Shown here in pieces: positions 13,397-25,067 of a stretch of DNA of 64,000 nucleotides. Origin of the DNA: Fallopia convolvulus. Taxonomy: Eukaryota > Streptophyta > Magnoliopsida > Caryophyllales > Polygonaceae. A program made the translations under genes and the position numbers. The notes under the pieces are model-generated. The model saw only the letters and a list, made by a program, of their open reading frames with translations, made no database searches and was not told where the DNA came from. How positions within the stretch are numbered: the stretch's first letter is position 1; each line of letters opens with the position of its first letter. The stretch is from positions 39,750,795 to 39,814,794 of the forward strand of contig OZ024730.1 of assembly GCA_964016875.1 (NCBI GenBank). Direction: 5' to 3'.

Positions 13397-14220
13397 ATGA
13401 CTTCCACCAACACTGTTGTCAACGACTCTTTCTGGAAGCCTCTGATCCTCAAGGTTGGAGAGTACAACTGGTGGGTTGAACAGATGAAGACCCACATATG
13501 CTCTCTCGATGGTCAGTTATGGAAGGTGATTGAACTAGGTCCAGAAACCTTTCTTGGAAGAGATGGAAAGACAGAAAAGACCACGGAAGAGTATGATGAT
13601 GCTGATTTCAAGAAACTTGAAAAGAATGCTAGAGCAAAGAAGGTTCTCCATCATGCTCTCACTGATGGTGATCTCAAGAAAGTGATCGGATACACGACTG
13701 CAAAAGAAATCTGGGATGCTCTTAAAAGACTTCATCAAGGTAATGACGATGTAAAGAAGGACATGATCATAAGTCTGGAGAATCTCTCCATGACTACCAC
13801 TCCAGATTTCAATCGATAGTAAATCAGTTGGAGTTTCTTCGTGAGAAGATTCCTCAATGGAAACAAACCAACAAGCTTATCTCAGGATTGAAAAAAAGTT
13901 GGGACAACGTCGCTTCATCTCAACTCACTCAAAAGGAAACCAAGTCGCTGACCTTGGAAGATCTTGTTGGATAACTCACCATGTATGGAGGCATTTAGCA
14001 AAGAAGAGTGGAAAGACTTGACTTAGAAAAGGTCAAGAACATTGCTCTTAAAGTTGAGAGAGCTTTTGACTTAGCTCGGGGAGATGATGACACTGAAGGA
14101 ATAGATGAGGATGTCGCTCTCATTTCTAAAGCTATGAAGAGACTGTGGAATCGCAACAAAGCTCCGGTCAAAGCTCTAGAGTCAAGCAAGGAAGGAAAGG
14201 ATATGAAGGATGTCATCGAC
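13397..14220 (+). pseudogene. gag, N-terminal part (UBN2-type) of the Sirevirus element
   Basis: The frame opens at ATG 13397 and reads 140 aa with typical copia gag features (FWKPLILKVGEYNWWVEQMK near the N terminus, then TTAKEIWDALKRLHQG). A stop at 13817-13819, with a frameshift beside it, ends the frame. The next frame continues the protein (FLREKIPQWKQTNKLISGLK), with further stops near 13972 and 13998. From 14008 it is open to 14220, where the solo LTR interrupts it just before the zinc knuckle. Confidence 0.88.
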
Positions 14221-17200
14221 TGTAACACCCCGTTTTTCCCTCGGAGATATTACCGCCAGTGACCTCGGAATTTACACTCCGAAGCCACCCAAGGCTTTCA
14301 CGGTATTCAAGATATAAATAATAATGACATTTCAATAAATATTAAAACAAAATGTCCAACTTTCACAATCTTGAATAATCCAAATACTTGCGGAAAAATA
14401 AGATAAATAGTCTTGAACAAAGCGGAAGTAAAATTCTTGAAGGCGGTCCTTACAGACCAAGGATCTCGACCTTAAACTAAAAATTTATTCAAAAGAAACG
14501 TGACGTGCAACAACTTCAACAACTTCAATCTCAAATCACCACTCCTTTACTCCCTGATGTTCCGTATAGGGACGGTTGACACCAGCCGGCCATGCAAAAG
14601 AAATAAAGCGGCCGGTCAGTCTAATGAAAGACTACGCAAGTGGAATTTTATGTGAGGTTCTTGTGATCTTAGTTGCATTATGACCATCGGACTCCGAATG
14701 AAAGTCGGTCGATGACATAACCCAAATAATCTCACGGAAATGGAAATATGATGAAAAGATTAGGACACCACAAAACTATGGTTCCTTAAGAATGAGAAAG
14801 GTTATGTTGGGAACTTTAATTATCAACCAATATTTTGAAAAGCCTCCGTCGACTTATCAAATCTACAACCAACCTCACCGAATGCGTGTTGTCCGAATTC
14901 AGATTGGAAAATAGATTAATCAAAGCCGGGAGCCAGAGTGGTTTTCCAAGTTGTAGTCACCACCCTGAACACATTTTAATGGGTGTGCACTAGCACTTAT
15001 CTTATTTAATTACAAAACATTGCATTCAAGTTGGTAGCTTTTAAGACGGCAACGCGATATGCCATAAGATATAGAATCCCACAAAGGGAGGAACGGGTTC
15101 CTAAGTCCCGATACAAGGCACTAGCTAGGTGCCAAACACTCCTCAAAACGGTTGAGAGAGTAGGGTCATGACCAGCATTAGGGTCTAGGTCCATCCTAAT
15201 GCAAAATATTATAAAGAGGTGTTCAGGGGTTAGTGAACCCCCACCCCTAATTCTACGCTAGTCCAAAACAACGAATCTCAAAATGAGACCATGAAACAAA
15301 CATGTGCACAAACATTGCAACCTAAATATAAGTTCTAGCGCATAATAGAATAATAACAATAAGCTACCATGGGGTCATTATCTCTATGCATAATAAACCC
15401 TAATTCATTTATACGTTTCAACATGGGCATTATTTCTATAATAACCTAAGTTCATTTTATTCAAACAAGCGTTCCCAACACAACATGCAAACATGAATAA
15501 AAGTATTCATGATAAAATATGAGAGCGAACCACCACTTGCCTTGTTAGCAGGCGAACGGTACGAAGATTCAATGGATGGGAAATACGCGGGAACCAACTA
15601 GTTCCTGTTTCAAACGAAAAATACAAAATAAATTGTATTAATTTATTTTGATCCTCTTTCTCCTTTAAAAGAGTTATTACGGTCTAATTAGGAGTTTATA
15701 AAATTATAAACTTCTAATTTGGTAAGATGATTCCCGATTAATCTTAACATTATGAACATTCTAACTTTTGATGTTTTATGAAATGTGATCTTAAATACCT
15801 TATATTGTGCATAAAAATATTCTCTATTTATTTTACATGCATATAATGTATTTTTCAATCATAATCTTACTCAATATCTATTCATAAAAAAAACATTAAT
15901 TAATTTAATAATTATAATTTTAGAAATTAATATTTCCGTAAGTATATTCTCAAAACTTTATTCCTCAAACATGATAATAAAATAATGACTTTCTAATAAA
16001 CCACAGCATATTATTAAGCCTATAAGCATAACTTGAATCATTATAAAAAGGTATTTTTAACTAAATCCCTTATAATAAATTAATAATTTAATTGATATAA
16101 AAAAAAACAGATTTAATAATTTGTATATCTTTCTCCTAAAATATATATAGGACCAATATAAATGTTTGAATTAACCGTTTCTAGTAAAAAAAAATCCAAT
16201 ACGAATTAACTAAAGGCAATAAAATTAAGATAAAACAAAGCATAAAAAAAATAAAAAAATAAAAAGAAATGATCACAACTGGTGAACAAAGAAAACACGC
16301 ACACTGGTGGTTTACAGTGATGGTGGTGGTGTGCGGCGTCAAGAGGAGGGCGACCAAAGGGGTTGGCCGTGATTGTGGCACGGAGCCGCGGTGATCGGGG
16401 TCGAATCTGGTGGGTCGAAGTCGAACGGAGCAAGACAAATGGAGTTTTGGTCAAGTTGGAAGGAGAGAGCTTTGGAGTTTTTGTGGTGAGAGGGGACCGA
16501 TTTTGGTCTCAATTTATAGGGGAAAAGGTCAGGATTAAACGCCCAAAACGAATTCAAACCTTCCATAACTCCAATTTATTTGATTGGCAATCACATAATG
16601 CTAATTGGATTTTAGACCTAATTCGTTCAAATCAGAGAAGCGAAAATTTCGGGATCCGATTGATCAAATTGGCGTTAATATTATGATGTGTATGAAATAA
16701 GGATCGTTTCTATATATAATAGGTTTGATTTCATGACTAATGGGGGAAGATACAAATTTTGGCCATCTCCATTGAAGATGTACTACTGTACACGGCTGGC
16801 TGCTGGGAGGAAGAAGGAGGGTTGCTGAATTTTGCAATTTCAGCACCATTTGTAAAGAAATTACAATTTCGTCCCATACTTTTAAAAACGTGATAAAATA
16901 CCCATTTCTTAGGCATTTAAAATTCCGAAAATTATATTTTTGTACCCAACATTTTAATGACACATTATCTTGCCTTATAAATTTAATCCTTTGTCATAAC
17001 AATAATAAAAATAATATTTAGTAACTTATTAGAACTCTTTATTCATAAAAATAGTTTTTAGATAGGCAAAATCTCTTTAGGAAAATTCTTCCTAATAATT
17101 TAATATAATTTTATTCACTTTACTACTTATGAATACTTCTTTAAATTTATTATTAATTATTGAGTAAGACTTATGACCTTTCGGGTAAGGTCATTTATCT

Positions 17201-17344
17201 AAAATAATCTAATAACGATTATTTGTTAACTTTTTATTTGATAAGATGAGGCATTTAATATTTTTGATAATGCCACATATGTTTTATTAAATACCATTTA
17301 GGAAAATTACATCATTGCCCTTCTTAGAAAAGAGGGTTATTACA
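14221..17344 (-). repeat. Solo LTR of a chromovirus (Tekay/Del-like) family inserted in gag
   Basis: 3124 bp with TG...CA ends (TGTAACACCCC left, GTTATTACA right on the plus strand) and no internal coding region, so it is read as a solo LTR. The left end is the same repeat seen at 27538, 28622 and 44581, and inverted at 62094. A TATA box on the minus strand near 16515 implies minus orientation. Target duplications are imperfect: TCGAC left and TCTGC right. Restoring TCTGC joins the gag frame in phase as ...VICYQ, which supports TCTGC as the original target. Confidence 0.75.
16512..16518 (-). promoter_or_regulatory. TATA box of the solo LTR
   Basis: TATAAAT on the minus strand in the context CCCCTATAAATTGAGACC. 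A pyrimidine-rich leader follows downstream (toward 16400), then a GC-rich stretch. The layout matches the LTR promoter seen on the plus strand at 42414. Confidence 0.55.
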
Positions 17345-18389
17345 TCTGCTATCAAAGTCAAGCTAAAGGACACTTTGTCAAGCAATTTCCAAAAACGAAA
17401 AGTGGAGAGGCTGGTAAAGGAATGATGACAACTAGGGATATGTCCGATGATGATGATGAGGTGGCGCCGGCAAGAGGAAACTTTTGCATTGCCATTGAAG
17501 ACAAATCATCCCAAGAGGTAAATGACTCTGAACTTTCTTCTCTTCTCGCTAAAAAATCTAGGAACTGTCATCGAGAAGCTTGGAACTCAGGCCACTGACT
17601 TAAGAGAAAAAGTAGAAGATAATGAAGAAAAAATCTCGAATCTTTTCGATGATAACAAACTCTGGTCCACTAAGGCTATTAAATTAGAAAAGAGTTCGTC
17701 TTCTAAGTCAATGGCTTGTAAGTCCTGCTCGAACTCAAAAACCCAAGTCGTTGACTTGCAAAAACAAGTTGAAGACTTGGAAAAACAAGTCACTAACCTA
17801 GAAGGTGAAAGGCTTATGCTTAGGCTCGGTTATGTAAGCTATCCAAAGAACTAGAAGATCAAAAGATTGATGATGAGACTAAAAGAAAAAAGTGGCTAGA
17901 TGAATTTGTTGCTGAAAAGGCTCAGGACGTCAAAATCGACTATAAAAAGAAATTTGTGAAGGAGGTTGATAGGTCTAGGATTGGATATGCTCGTGCACCC
18001 AACACTCAGGGTACCAAACATTCTTCCTTTTTGTCTAGCCCCTATGGGTAGTAACAATGCAAGTTGTTCTACTCATGTGGTGGTCAAGCAAGACAAAGGA
18101 AAGTAACAGTGGTATCCTGATCAAAAGGTGCACAAAATATGGCAAAAAACAAACCCAAAACTCGTCTCCCACACAAATTGACTTTCAATCTCGCATCAAC
18201 AACAAACCCATCTATTCAGGCTACAACAAGTATGTTGCCCTAAAGTCTCACAGGACATGTTGGTATTGTGGCAAGCTTGGTCATTACCAACATGATTGTC
18301 ACAAAAAAGCAAGAGATGATGAAAATGCAAGGTCACAGACTCTGAATGACAGTCTTGACGGATCCATTGTCACTGAATGTCCTCCATGA
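17345..18389 (+). pseudogene. gag, C-terminal part with two zinc knuckles
   Basis: The first knuckle straddles the solo LTR insertion and is degenerate: CYQSQAKGHFVKQF has lost the second and last Cys. A coiled-coil stretch follows (17522-17854, heptads such as VVDLQKQVEDLEKQVTNLEG). The second knuckle, CWYCGKLGHYQHDC at 18258-18299, keeps all CCHC ligands. Several frameshifts join these pieces. A long gag with a coiled coil and two knuckles fits the Sirevirus lineage. Confidence 0.8.
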
Positions 18390-18490
18390 TCTGTATGTGC
18401 TAGTTGTGACAAGTGTTGCCCTAGAAAATACTATGTTGCCAAACCCAGATGATTTAGACAACTCTGGGTTTGTAAGAACTAATTCTTTCA

Positions 18491-18922
18491 ATGCAGCTTG
18501 AAGTGGGTGACAAAGAACCCTGGTTTATTGATAGTGCGTGCTCAACTCATATGTCGGGAAACCCCAGGGATTTCGTCTCTCATATGTCGGGAAATCCTAG
18601 GGATTTCGTCTCACTTCAAGAATACAAGGGAGGTAAGACTACCTTATTCGGCAACAATAGTAAAGGTGGTATCTCTGGTATTGGTACAGTAAGATTTTCA
18701 GATAAGTTAACCATAGATAATGTGAATTTAGTTGATAATCTTAGTTTTAAGCTTCTAAGTGTTTCTCAAATTTGTGCTAATGGAAAATATCATGTTGTCT
18801 TTGATAAGAAGGGTTGTCAAGTGCAAGAAATTGACTCAGGGAAGATTCTTCTGAAGGGGGTGTGTGAGAACAATCTTTACGAAGTGGATCCCTTTTTTGA
18901 ACCTGAAGATAAATTGTCTTAG
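18491..18922 (+). pseudogene. pol: aspartic protease and GAG-pre-integrase junction
   Basis: WFIDSACSTHMSGNPRDF is the copia protease active-site region. The usual D-S/T-G triad reads DSA here. A 33-bp tandem duplication (18550-18615) repeats HMSGNPRDFVS in frame directly after the active site. The downstream LLSVSQICANGKYHVVFDKK region is typical of the protease to GAG-pre-integrase transition. Both changes suggest an inactive protease. Confidence 0.85.
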
Positions 18923-19965
18923 AACAGTTGCAAACATCGTCGACCTCTGGCACAAAAGGGTTGGTCATGCGAGCTTTCAACTCCTTGACAAACATCATAG
19001 GCAAGAACTGGTTAGAGGGCTACCCAAGATAGATCCAAGCAAGCATGAAGTTTGTGAAACATGTGTTAGAGGTAAGCAGGTGAAGTCATCCTTCCAATCC
19101 AAAAAGGAGGTAAGTACCCAAACCCTTAGAGCTGATTCATATAGATTTGTGTGGTCCCATGAGAATCCAAAGTCGTGGAGGAAATAGCTATATTTTTGTC
19201 ATTGTTGATAACTTTTCACGGTATACTTGGAAAATTTTTTTGTCTTCTAAAGATTAGGTCTTTGAAGAATTTGAAGCATGGGTAAATGTTGTTGAGAAAA
19301 AGCTTAGAGTTGCTCTTGTATCTATCAGGTCAAATCATGGAACGAAATTTGAAAACTCTGAGTTTCTGGTTTTCTGCAAGAAAAATGGCATAAGTCACAA
19401 CTCCTCAGCGCCAAGAACTCCTCATCAAAATGACGTGGTCGAGAGGAAGAATTGTGCCTTGGACAACATGTCACGGACTATGCTTATCTCAAGTGGTCTT
19501 CCATGGAATTTCTGGGGTGAAACCATTAATGCATCTTGCTATGTGATGAATCGAGTCATGCTTCATCCAGTTCTTGAAAAAACTCCTTATGAACTGCTTA
19601 GAGGAGTGAAGCCCAGCATTGCCCACTTACGCACCTTTGGTTGCAAGTGCTACATTCATAATAACGGCAAGGACATCTTGGGGAACTTCGATCCAAGGAG
19701 TGATGTTGGCACTCTTGTAGGTTATTCCCATCATAGTAAAGCCTACAAAGTGTTCAACAAGAGAACGAGGAAAATTGAGGAAAGTGTGCATGTTGTGTTC
19801 GATGAGAACACGATGGGAGGCTCGATGATTCAAGATCTTGATAATGGTGATCAAGGATACTACCTGGTTCAAGAGGATCTACGTCCAAATCATACATCAG
19901 AAAAAGAATTAGTAGTCAATGACAATGCTGGTGTCGTCGACGCAGATAGTTTAGAGGGGAAGTAA
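18923..19965 (+). pseudogene. pol: integrase (zinc region and core)
   Basis: DLWHKRVGHASFQLLDKHH and CETCVRGKQVKSSF give the HHCC region (18945-19090). The core follows with several lesions: a stop at about 19184 in one frame, and TAG near 19255. The first catalytic Asp (IDLCGPM) can be read, the second is changed (SIRSNHGTKFENS, D to N), and the Glu is kept in DVVERKN near 19440. The last 176 aa (19435-19965) are open and include the region up to the reverse transcriptase linker. Confidence 0.88.
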
Positions 19966-20083
19966 TCAAGGTCAAAGTTCAGGTGACAATGAGTCGAAAA
20001 ATGAGAAAACACCTGAGAGAAGCTCAAATCTGGAAGATTCTGATGAAGAGTCAAGAAGAACGCCACAGACTCAGGTCAGCGAC

Positions 20084-21854
20084 TTGACAGAATTACAGAT
20101 CAAGAATTATCAACAGAAAAGTGATCATCTTGTCACCAACATTCTCATTGATGTTTCAAAGGGTGTGAAAACTAGGTCTTCATTGAACAATTTCATTGTC
20201 TTCAATGCTTTTATCTCAATGTTGGAGCCTAAAAATGTTGATCAAGCATTGAAAGATTCGGACTGGGTTAGTACCATGCAAGAAGAGCTTCATTAGTTTG
20301 AAAGAAACAAGGTTTGGCACTTGGTCCCAAGGCCAAAGGGAAGATCTGTGATTGAAACACGATGGGTGTTCAGGAATAAGCTGGATGATGAAGGAAATGT
20401 GGTTAGAAACAAATCAAGGCTGGTAGTTAAGGGGTACAATCAACAATAGGGCATTGACTATGATGAGACGTTTGCTCCTATAGCTCGTCTCAAGGCTATT
20501 CAGTTACTCATTGCCTATTCTACTCATCATGGGTTCAAACTACAACAAATGGACATCAAGACTGCATTTTTAAATGGATATCTGAAGGAGGATCGGAAGT
20601 GTATGTTGAACAAACTCTGAGTTTTGAGGATGTCACCTATCCGGATCATGTCTATAAACTGGACAAAGCTCTTTATGGATTAAAGCAATCCCCGCGTGCT
20701 TGGTATGATAGTTTGTCTTAATTCTTGATTCAACATGGATATGTTCGAGGAGAAGTTGACAAGACTCTGTTTTTCTTGAAAGAAGGATGTCACACACTGG
20801 TTGTTTAGGTCTACGTCGATGACATCATATTTGGTTCAACATGCAGATGATAAGTTAGTAAAGAAGTTCGCTGACCTCATGTCTAGTGAGTTTGAAATGA
20901 GCATGGTTGGTGAGCTCAAGTTCATTTTAGGACTTCAAGTTGTGCAAGGTGAGGATGGGACACGAGTTCATCAACAAAAGTATCTCAAAGAATGTGTTAA
21001 AAAGTTTGGTCTCAAAAATGCTAAACCTTTTGATACTCCCATGTCGCCGACTACCTCACTTGGAAAAGATGACAAGGATCCAGAAGTCAATCCTACTATG
21101 TACAGGGGTATGATTGGATCATTACTCTATCTTACTGTGAGTAGACCCGGTATTGTGTTTGGAGTTTGCCTATGTGCTAGATTTCAGGCTGATCCAAGAG
21201 AGTCCCACTTGAAAGCTGTTAAAAGAATCATTCGGTATCTTAAGGGGACTGACAATTTGTGTTTATGGTATCCAAGAGGATTTGATTTTGAACTTGTCGG
21301 CTACACAGATGCAGATTTTGCAAGGAATCGTGTTGATAGAAAAGGCACTTCAAGGAATCGTATCCAAGAGGATTTGATTTTGAACTTGTCGGCTACACAG
21401 ATGCAGATTTTGCAAGGAATCGTGTTGATAGAAAAGGCACTTCAGGGATGGCTCAATTTCTTGGGCCTTTCCTTATATCATGGGGATCTAGAAAGCAAAA
21501 TTTTGTAGCTCTATATCAACGGCGGAAGCAGAGTACATTGTTGTTGCGGCGTGTTGCTCTCAACTCTTATGGATCAAGCAACAAGTCAATGACTATGGTG
21601 TAAAGTGTGGGTCAGTGCCCATACTATGTGACAACACTAGTACAATCAACATCTCAAAGAATCCAGTGCAACATTCAAAGACAAAACATATTGAGATAAG
21701 GCACCACTTTCTTCGAGATTGTGTGGAAAAAGGCATGATCACTACGGAATTATGTAGAACAAGTGATCAAAGAACAAACATCTTCACAAAGGCCTTAAAT
21801 CATGAACCCTTTGAAAAACTCCACATGGAACTAGGTATGATCTCTCTTCAATGA
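20084..21854 (+). pseudogene. pol: reverse transcriptase and RNase H
   Basis: RVT_2 begins around 20230 (WHLVPRPKGRSVIETRWVFR) and continues with IDYDETFAPIARLKA and MDIKTAFLNGYL. There are several stops and a frameshift near 20590. The catalytic YVDD is intact at 20812-20823 but is preceded by TAG two codons upstream. From 20830 the frame is open through MYRGMIGSLLYLTVSRPGI into RNase H. A 92-bp tandem duplication at 21268-21448 shifts the frame there. The last part (21615-21854) has KHIEIRHHFLRDCVEKGMI and RTNIFTKALN. Confidence 0.92.
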
Positions 21855-22552
21855 TCTATTTCCCTACATGAATTCCCTCGATGATTTGCTAGAATTGATT
21901 GCTTTGCATATGTTTTGAAGTCATGATTTTATGGTATAAATCTTTGCATTCTTGATAGATATCATGTTTAGGAAACCCCATGCATTTTACTTGTCGATGA
22001 CTTTTACTACATTTAGTATGTGTGCAACCTTTTTCAGCTCTTTGTTTTTGGCCTAAAAGAATCAAACCAAATGATCTTAACCCTCATTACAAGCCCAAAT
22101 GATGTTTGATTCTAATGCTTGTCCCTAACCTATCATGTTTTGAGAGTCTCTATGAGCCCGTCTTTGAATTACTGTATAAAACGGAGACTTATCATCATGG
22201 ATCGACAAATCTTCAAAAATAATGCTTCATACTTGGTTTGTTTTGGCACTCCCTGTGCAACCCCAACACCAAGTATTTTTTAATAGAGAAAGTCATGGAT
22301 TGTGCAAAAGTCATGGACATATGAGAAGAGCAGCTTTTGTTATAGAGGTCGCCAACTTGATCAAGGTCAGCGATTGTGTGTTTTGATGCGAGAAAAAGAT
22401 CATGGCTTAAAGTATCTTTTGTACTTGGAAAGTTTTTTTAAAAGGAGGAAAGAGAAGATCTGGTGATTTGACAACTTCCTTAATGATGGAAGTTCACATC
22501 TTTATTATACCCCAATCGTCAAAGGAAAACAGTACACTTTCTCAAAAATTTT
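21855..22552 (+). other. Spacer between pol and third ORF of the Sirevirus element
   Basis: Non-coding in all frames beyond short chance ORFs. It is probably the region from which a third-ORF transcript, or its spliced leader, would be made. I see no clear TATA box. Confidence 0.5.
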
Positions 22553-22573
22553 CTTTCTCTCTCTCTCTCGACA

Positions 22574-22642
<69 letters not shown>
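22553..22642. repeat. CT microsatellite upstream of the third ORF
   Basis: Two runs of CT (22553-22569 and 22577-22642) separated by CGACATCTA. The run ends 34 bp before the ATG of the third ORF, so it would lie in its 5' leader. Confidence 0.95.
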
Positions 22643-22643
<1 letters not shown>

Positions 22644-22675
22644 AACTTAAACCCTCAAACCTTCAAACCCCTTCA

Positions 22676-24628
22676 ATGGCGTCCCCTTCCAACAACTCAA
22701 ACCTCCCCGCTTCTCCCAAAACACAAACTAAGAGTCCAAAATCAGTGAAGAAGAAGATTATCGCCCTTTTCGGTGATGATTTTCTTCGCTCACTTCTGTC
22801 TGGGCACTCGTCTTCCTCAACTGCTCATCCAACCGCCATTGAAACACCATCTCTTAACCCATCTTGTTCACAAGACCAAAATCCAGACCCTTCTCCTCAA
22901 AAATCAAATCCCTCGTCTCTCATTCCCATTGAAAAATCACAAAACCCTCCATCCCCACAAAACGAAATCGAAATCATAACCCTCTCACCGGAATCTGGAA
23001 TACCGCGCCAAATGGCACAGCCGGTGGTTATTCTAGAAACCGGTGACACCTCAACACCCCAAACCTTAGAGAGAAAGAATGTTGAGGAAGAGAGAGTAAA
23101 AAGTCCCAATTTGGAATCAATGGAGTTTGAGGAAACAGACACGGTTGTCGGGTCGTTTGAGGAAAAGAAAGAAGAGAAAGCCTTAGAAGTTGGAATGGAA
23201 GGAAATGTGCAGTCTGGAACAAAGAAGGACCAACGACTATCTCCAAAGGATCAAACAAAGGCTGTCACTGACTCTCCCAAAGTCACTGACAAAGACACTG
23301 ATGTGGATGTGGATGACAAGGTCTCTGACAAGGACGTATCTTAGAAGGAACCAGTTGAAATTTCTAAAGAAGGTACTCATTCTGATACAATCTTGGTCTC
23401 TAGGAAATCAAAGTATGTTGATTATGTTAAGAGAAACCTAGAAAAGGATTTGTTTGGTGATGACTCTGAATTGCTCAAAGATGATGAAATTGAGATGCCT
23501 CCTCCTTTTCGCCCTACGACTAGATCTGCAAGTGCTAGAGCCACGACTGTGGCTCTTAAAGATAAAAAGGGAAAGGGGTTGGAAACCCCTGAAGTTGCCT
23601 TAGAGGGAGGTGACTCTTCTTTCTCTGAGAAGGTCACAAGGAAGAAAAGGGGGTGGTCACCAAAATCTGGTGCTGGTTCTAGCAAGAAGAAGAAGACTAG
23701 AATTATTGTTGATATGTCTAGGAAATTTACCATGGACTTGTTGTGGAAGGAAAGTTTCTTAAAAGAGTACAAACTGACCACGGTTAATGACTGGCTGAAA
23801 AAACAAAAATGGGATAATTTGGTTCAAGGGGAGCATGAGTATAACCCTCAAATGGTTAGGATGTTCTTTGAGTCTTTAGAGATTGAGGACACAGGGAACA
23901 TGACTATTGGGAGATACACAGTTGGCAAGAAGACGTACTCCATCACTAGCGTGGATGTTAGTGACATCTTGGAGATTCCACATGAAGGATTTCTTGAGTA
24001 CTTTAAAGGAGCTTGGCCTAAAGGAGTTGATGACCGTGAGATCATCAGAATTGTCATTGACAGTGATGACAATTTCACCAGTCCTTATCTGGTCAACAAG
24101 ATGGTATTTGAAAAGAAGGTGATGTTCAACTACCTAATCAGCAACCTTCTTTCCAGAGAGCTCAAGAGAAATGCTGCCTCAATTCAAGACTTGTTGGTTA
24201 CGGACAAGATTATTCGGGGAAAGAAGGTGAATATGCCCAGGCTGATGATGCTTCGCATGAAGCATGTGCTTGACATTGCCAAACATGCTCTTCCTTATGG
24301 CATGTTGATTGCTTTACTGATGACTGAGCACAAAGTGTATGTGGATGGTGGTGATGTCCTCAACACTAGGGTTCTGAACAAGGAGATGATCAGGAAATTT
24401 GGCTGGAACTGGGTTGATGGTCAATGGGTGTCAAAGGTTTCTGAAGTCAGTGACACGAATACCCAAGAAGAGGGAATGCCATCTGCTCAAGTGGCTGGTG
24501 AACTGAAAGATCTCAAGGAGCAGTATATGATTCTCAAGAGGATGATTGAGAAGCTTAAGAACATGTGTGGCAATGTGCTTACAAAGATCAGTGCAATAGA
24601 GGATTGGCTCAATGAATTTGGAGCCTGA
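22676..24628 (+). pseudogene. Sirevirus third ORF (envelope-like / additional ORF), one stop codon
   Basis: A single frame of 650 codons from ATG 22676 to TGA 24626-24628, broken only by TAG at 23342-23344. The N-terminal third is Ser/Pro/Lys/Glu-rich and looks disordered, with basic clusters such as SPKSVKKKII. The middle (about residues 340-560) is a folded-looking domain with WDNLVQGEHEYNPQMVRMFF and GRYTVGKKTYSITSVDVSDI, of the kind labelled putative plant transposon protein. The C-terminal 60 aa are a probable coiled coil (LKDLKEQYMILKRMIEKLKN). I see no signal peptide and no convincing transmembrane segment, so envelope function is not supported by the sequence itself. The position between pol and the polypurine cluster is that of the SIRE env-like ORF. 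Confidence 0.8.
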
Positions 24629-24883
24629 TGTCAATGAATGTCGCACACTCATGGCCTTCTCTACCCCTCTTTTCTACCCTTACCACGTTATCCCTCCAGT
24701 TTAAAGATTTTTTTAGTTCTATTCGGTTATAATACATTTCTGAATTGTTTGTGTTTGCATCGTACTTTTTCTCTTGCCATGGTGGATGACTTTTTATGAC
24801 TGTTTTGATATTATGCTTTAAGTTTCTATATTTTCCTCTGACTTTTTTTTCCTGTTTTAGCAATATTTTTTATGATGCCAAAA

Positions 24884-25067
24884 GGGGGAATTAACCGGGG
24901 GAATAGATTTATTAGGGGGATCAAAATACTGAAATCTTGTGGTTACTAAGCTTAGGGGGAACTCTTTATGATTTTTGTGCTTTGCTCTTTTTACTATGTT
25001 TGTAGTTGTATGCTGCAAAAGTTTTTATCAGAACAGGTTGTTTTGTCACCATCAAAAAGGAGAAATT
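24884..25067 (+). other. Multiple polypurine tract cluster before the 3' LTR
   Basis: Four GGGGGA motifs at 24884, 24897, 24915 and 24955, the first within GCCAAAAGGGGGAATT. A final purine stretch AAAAAGGAGAAATT directly abuts the LTR. Clustered copies like this are reported as conserved in Sireviruses; the last one would prime plus-strand synthesis. Confidence 0.85.

Noticed and set aside
22468..22650. 60-codon ORF with Ser-Leu repeats
   Set aside because: It is a translation of the CT microsatellite.
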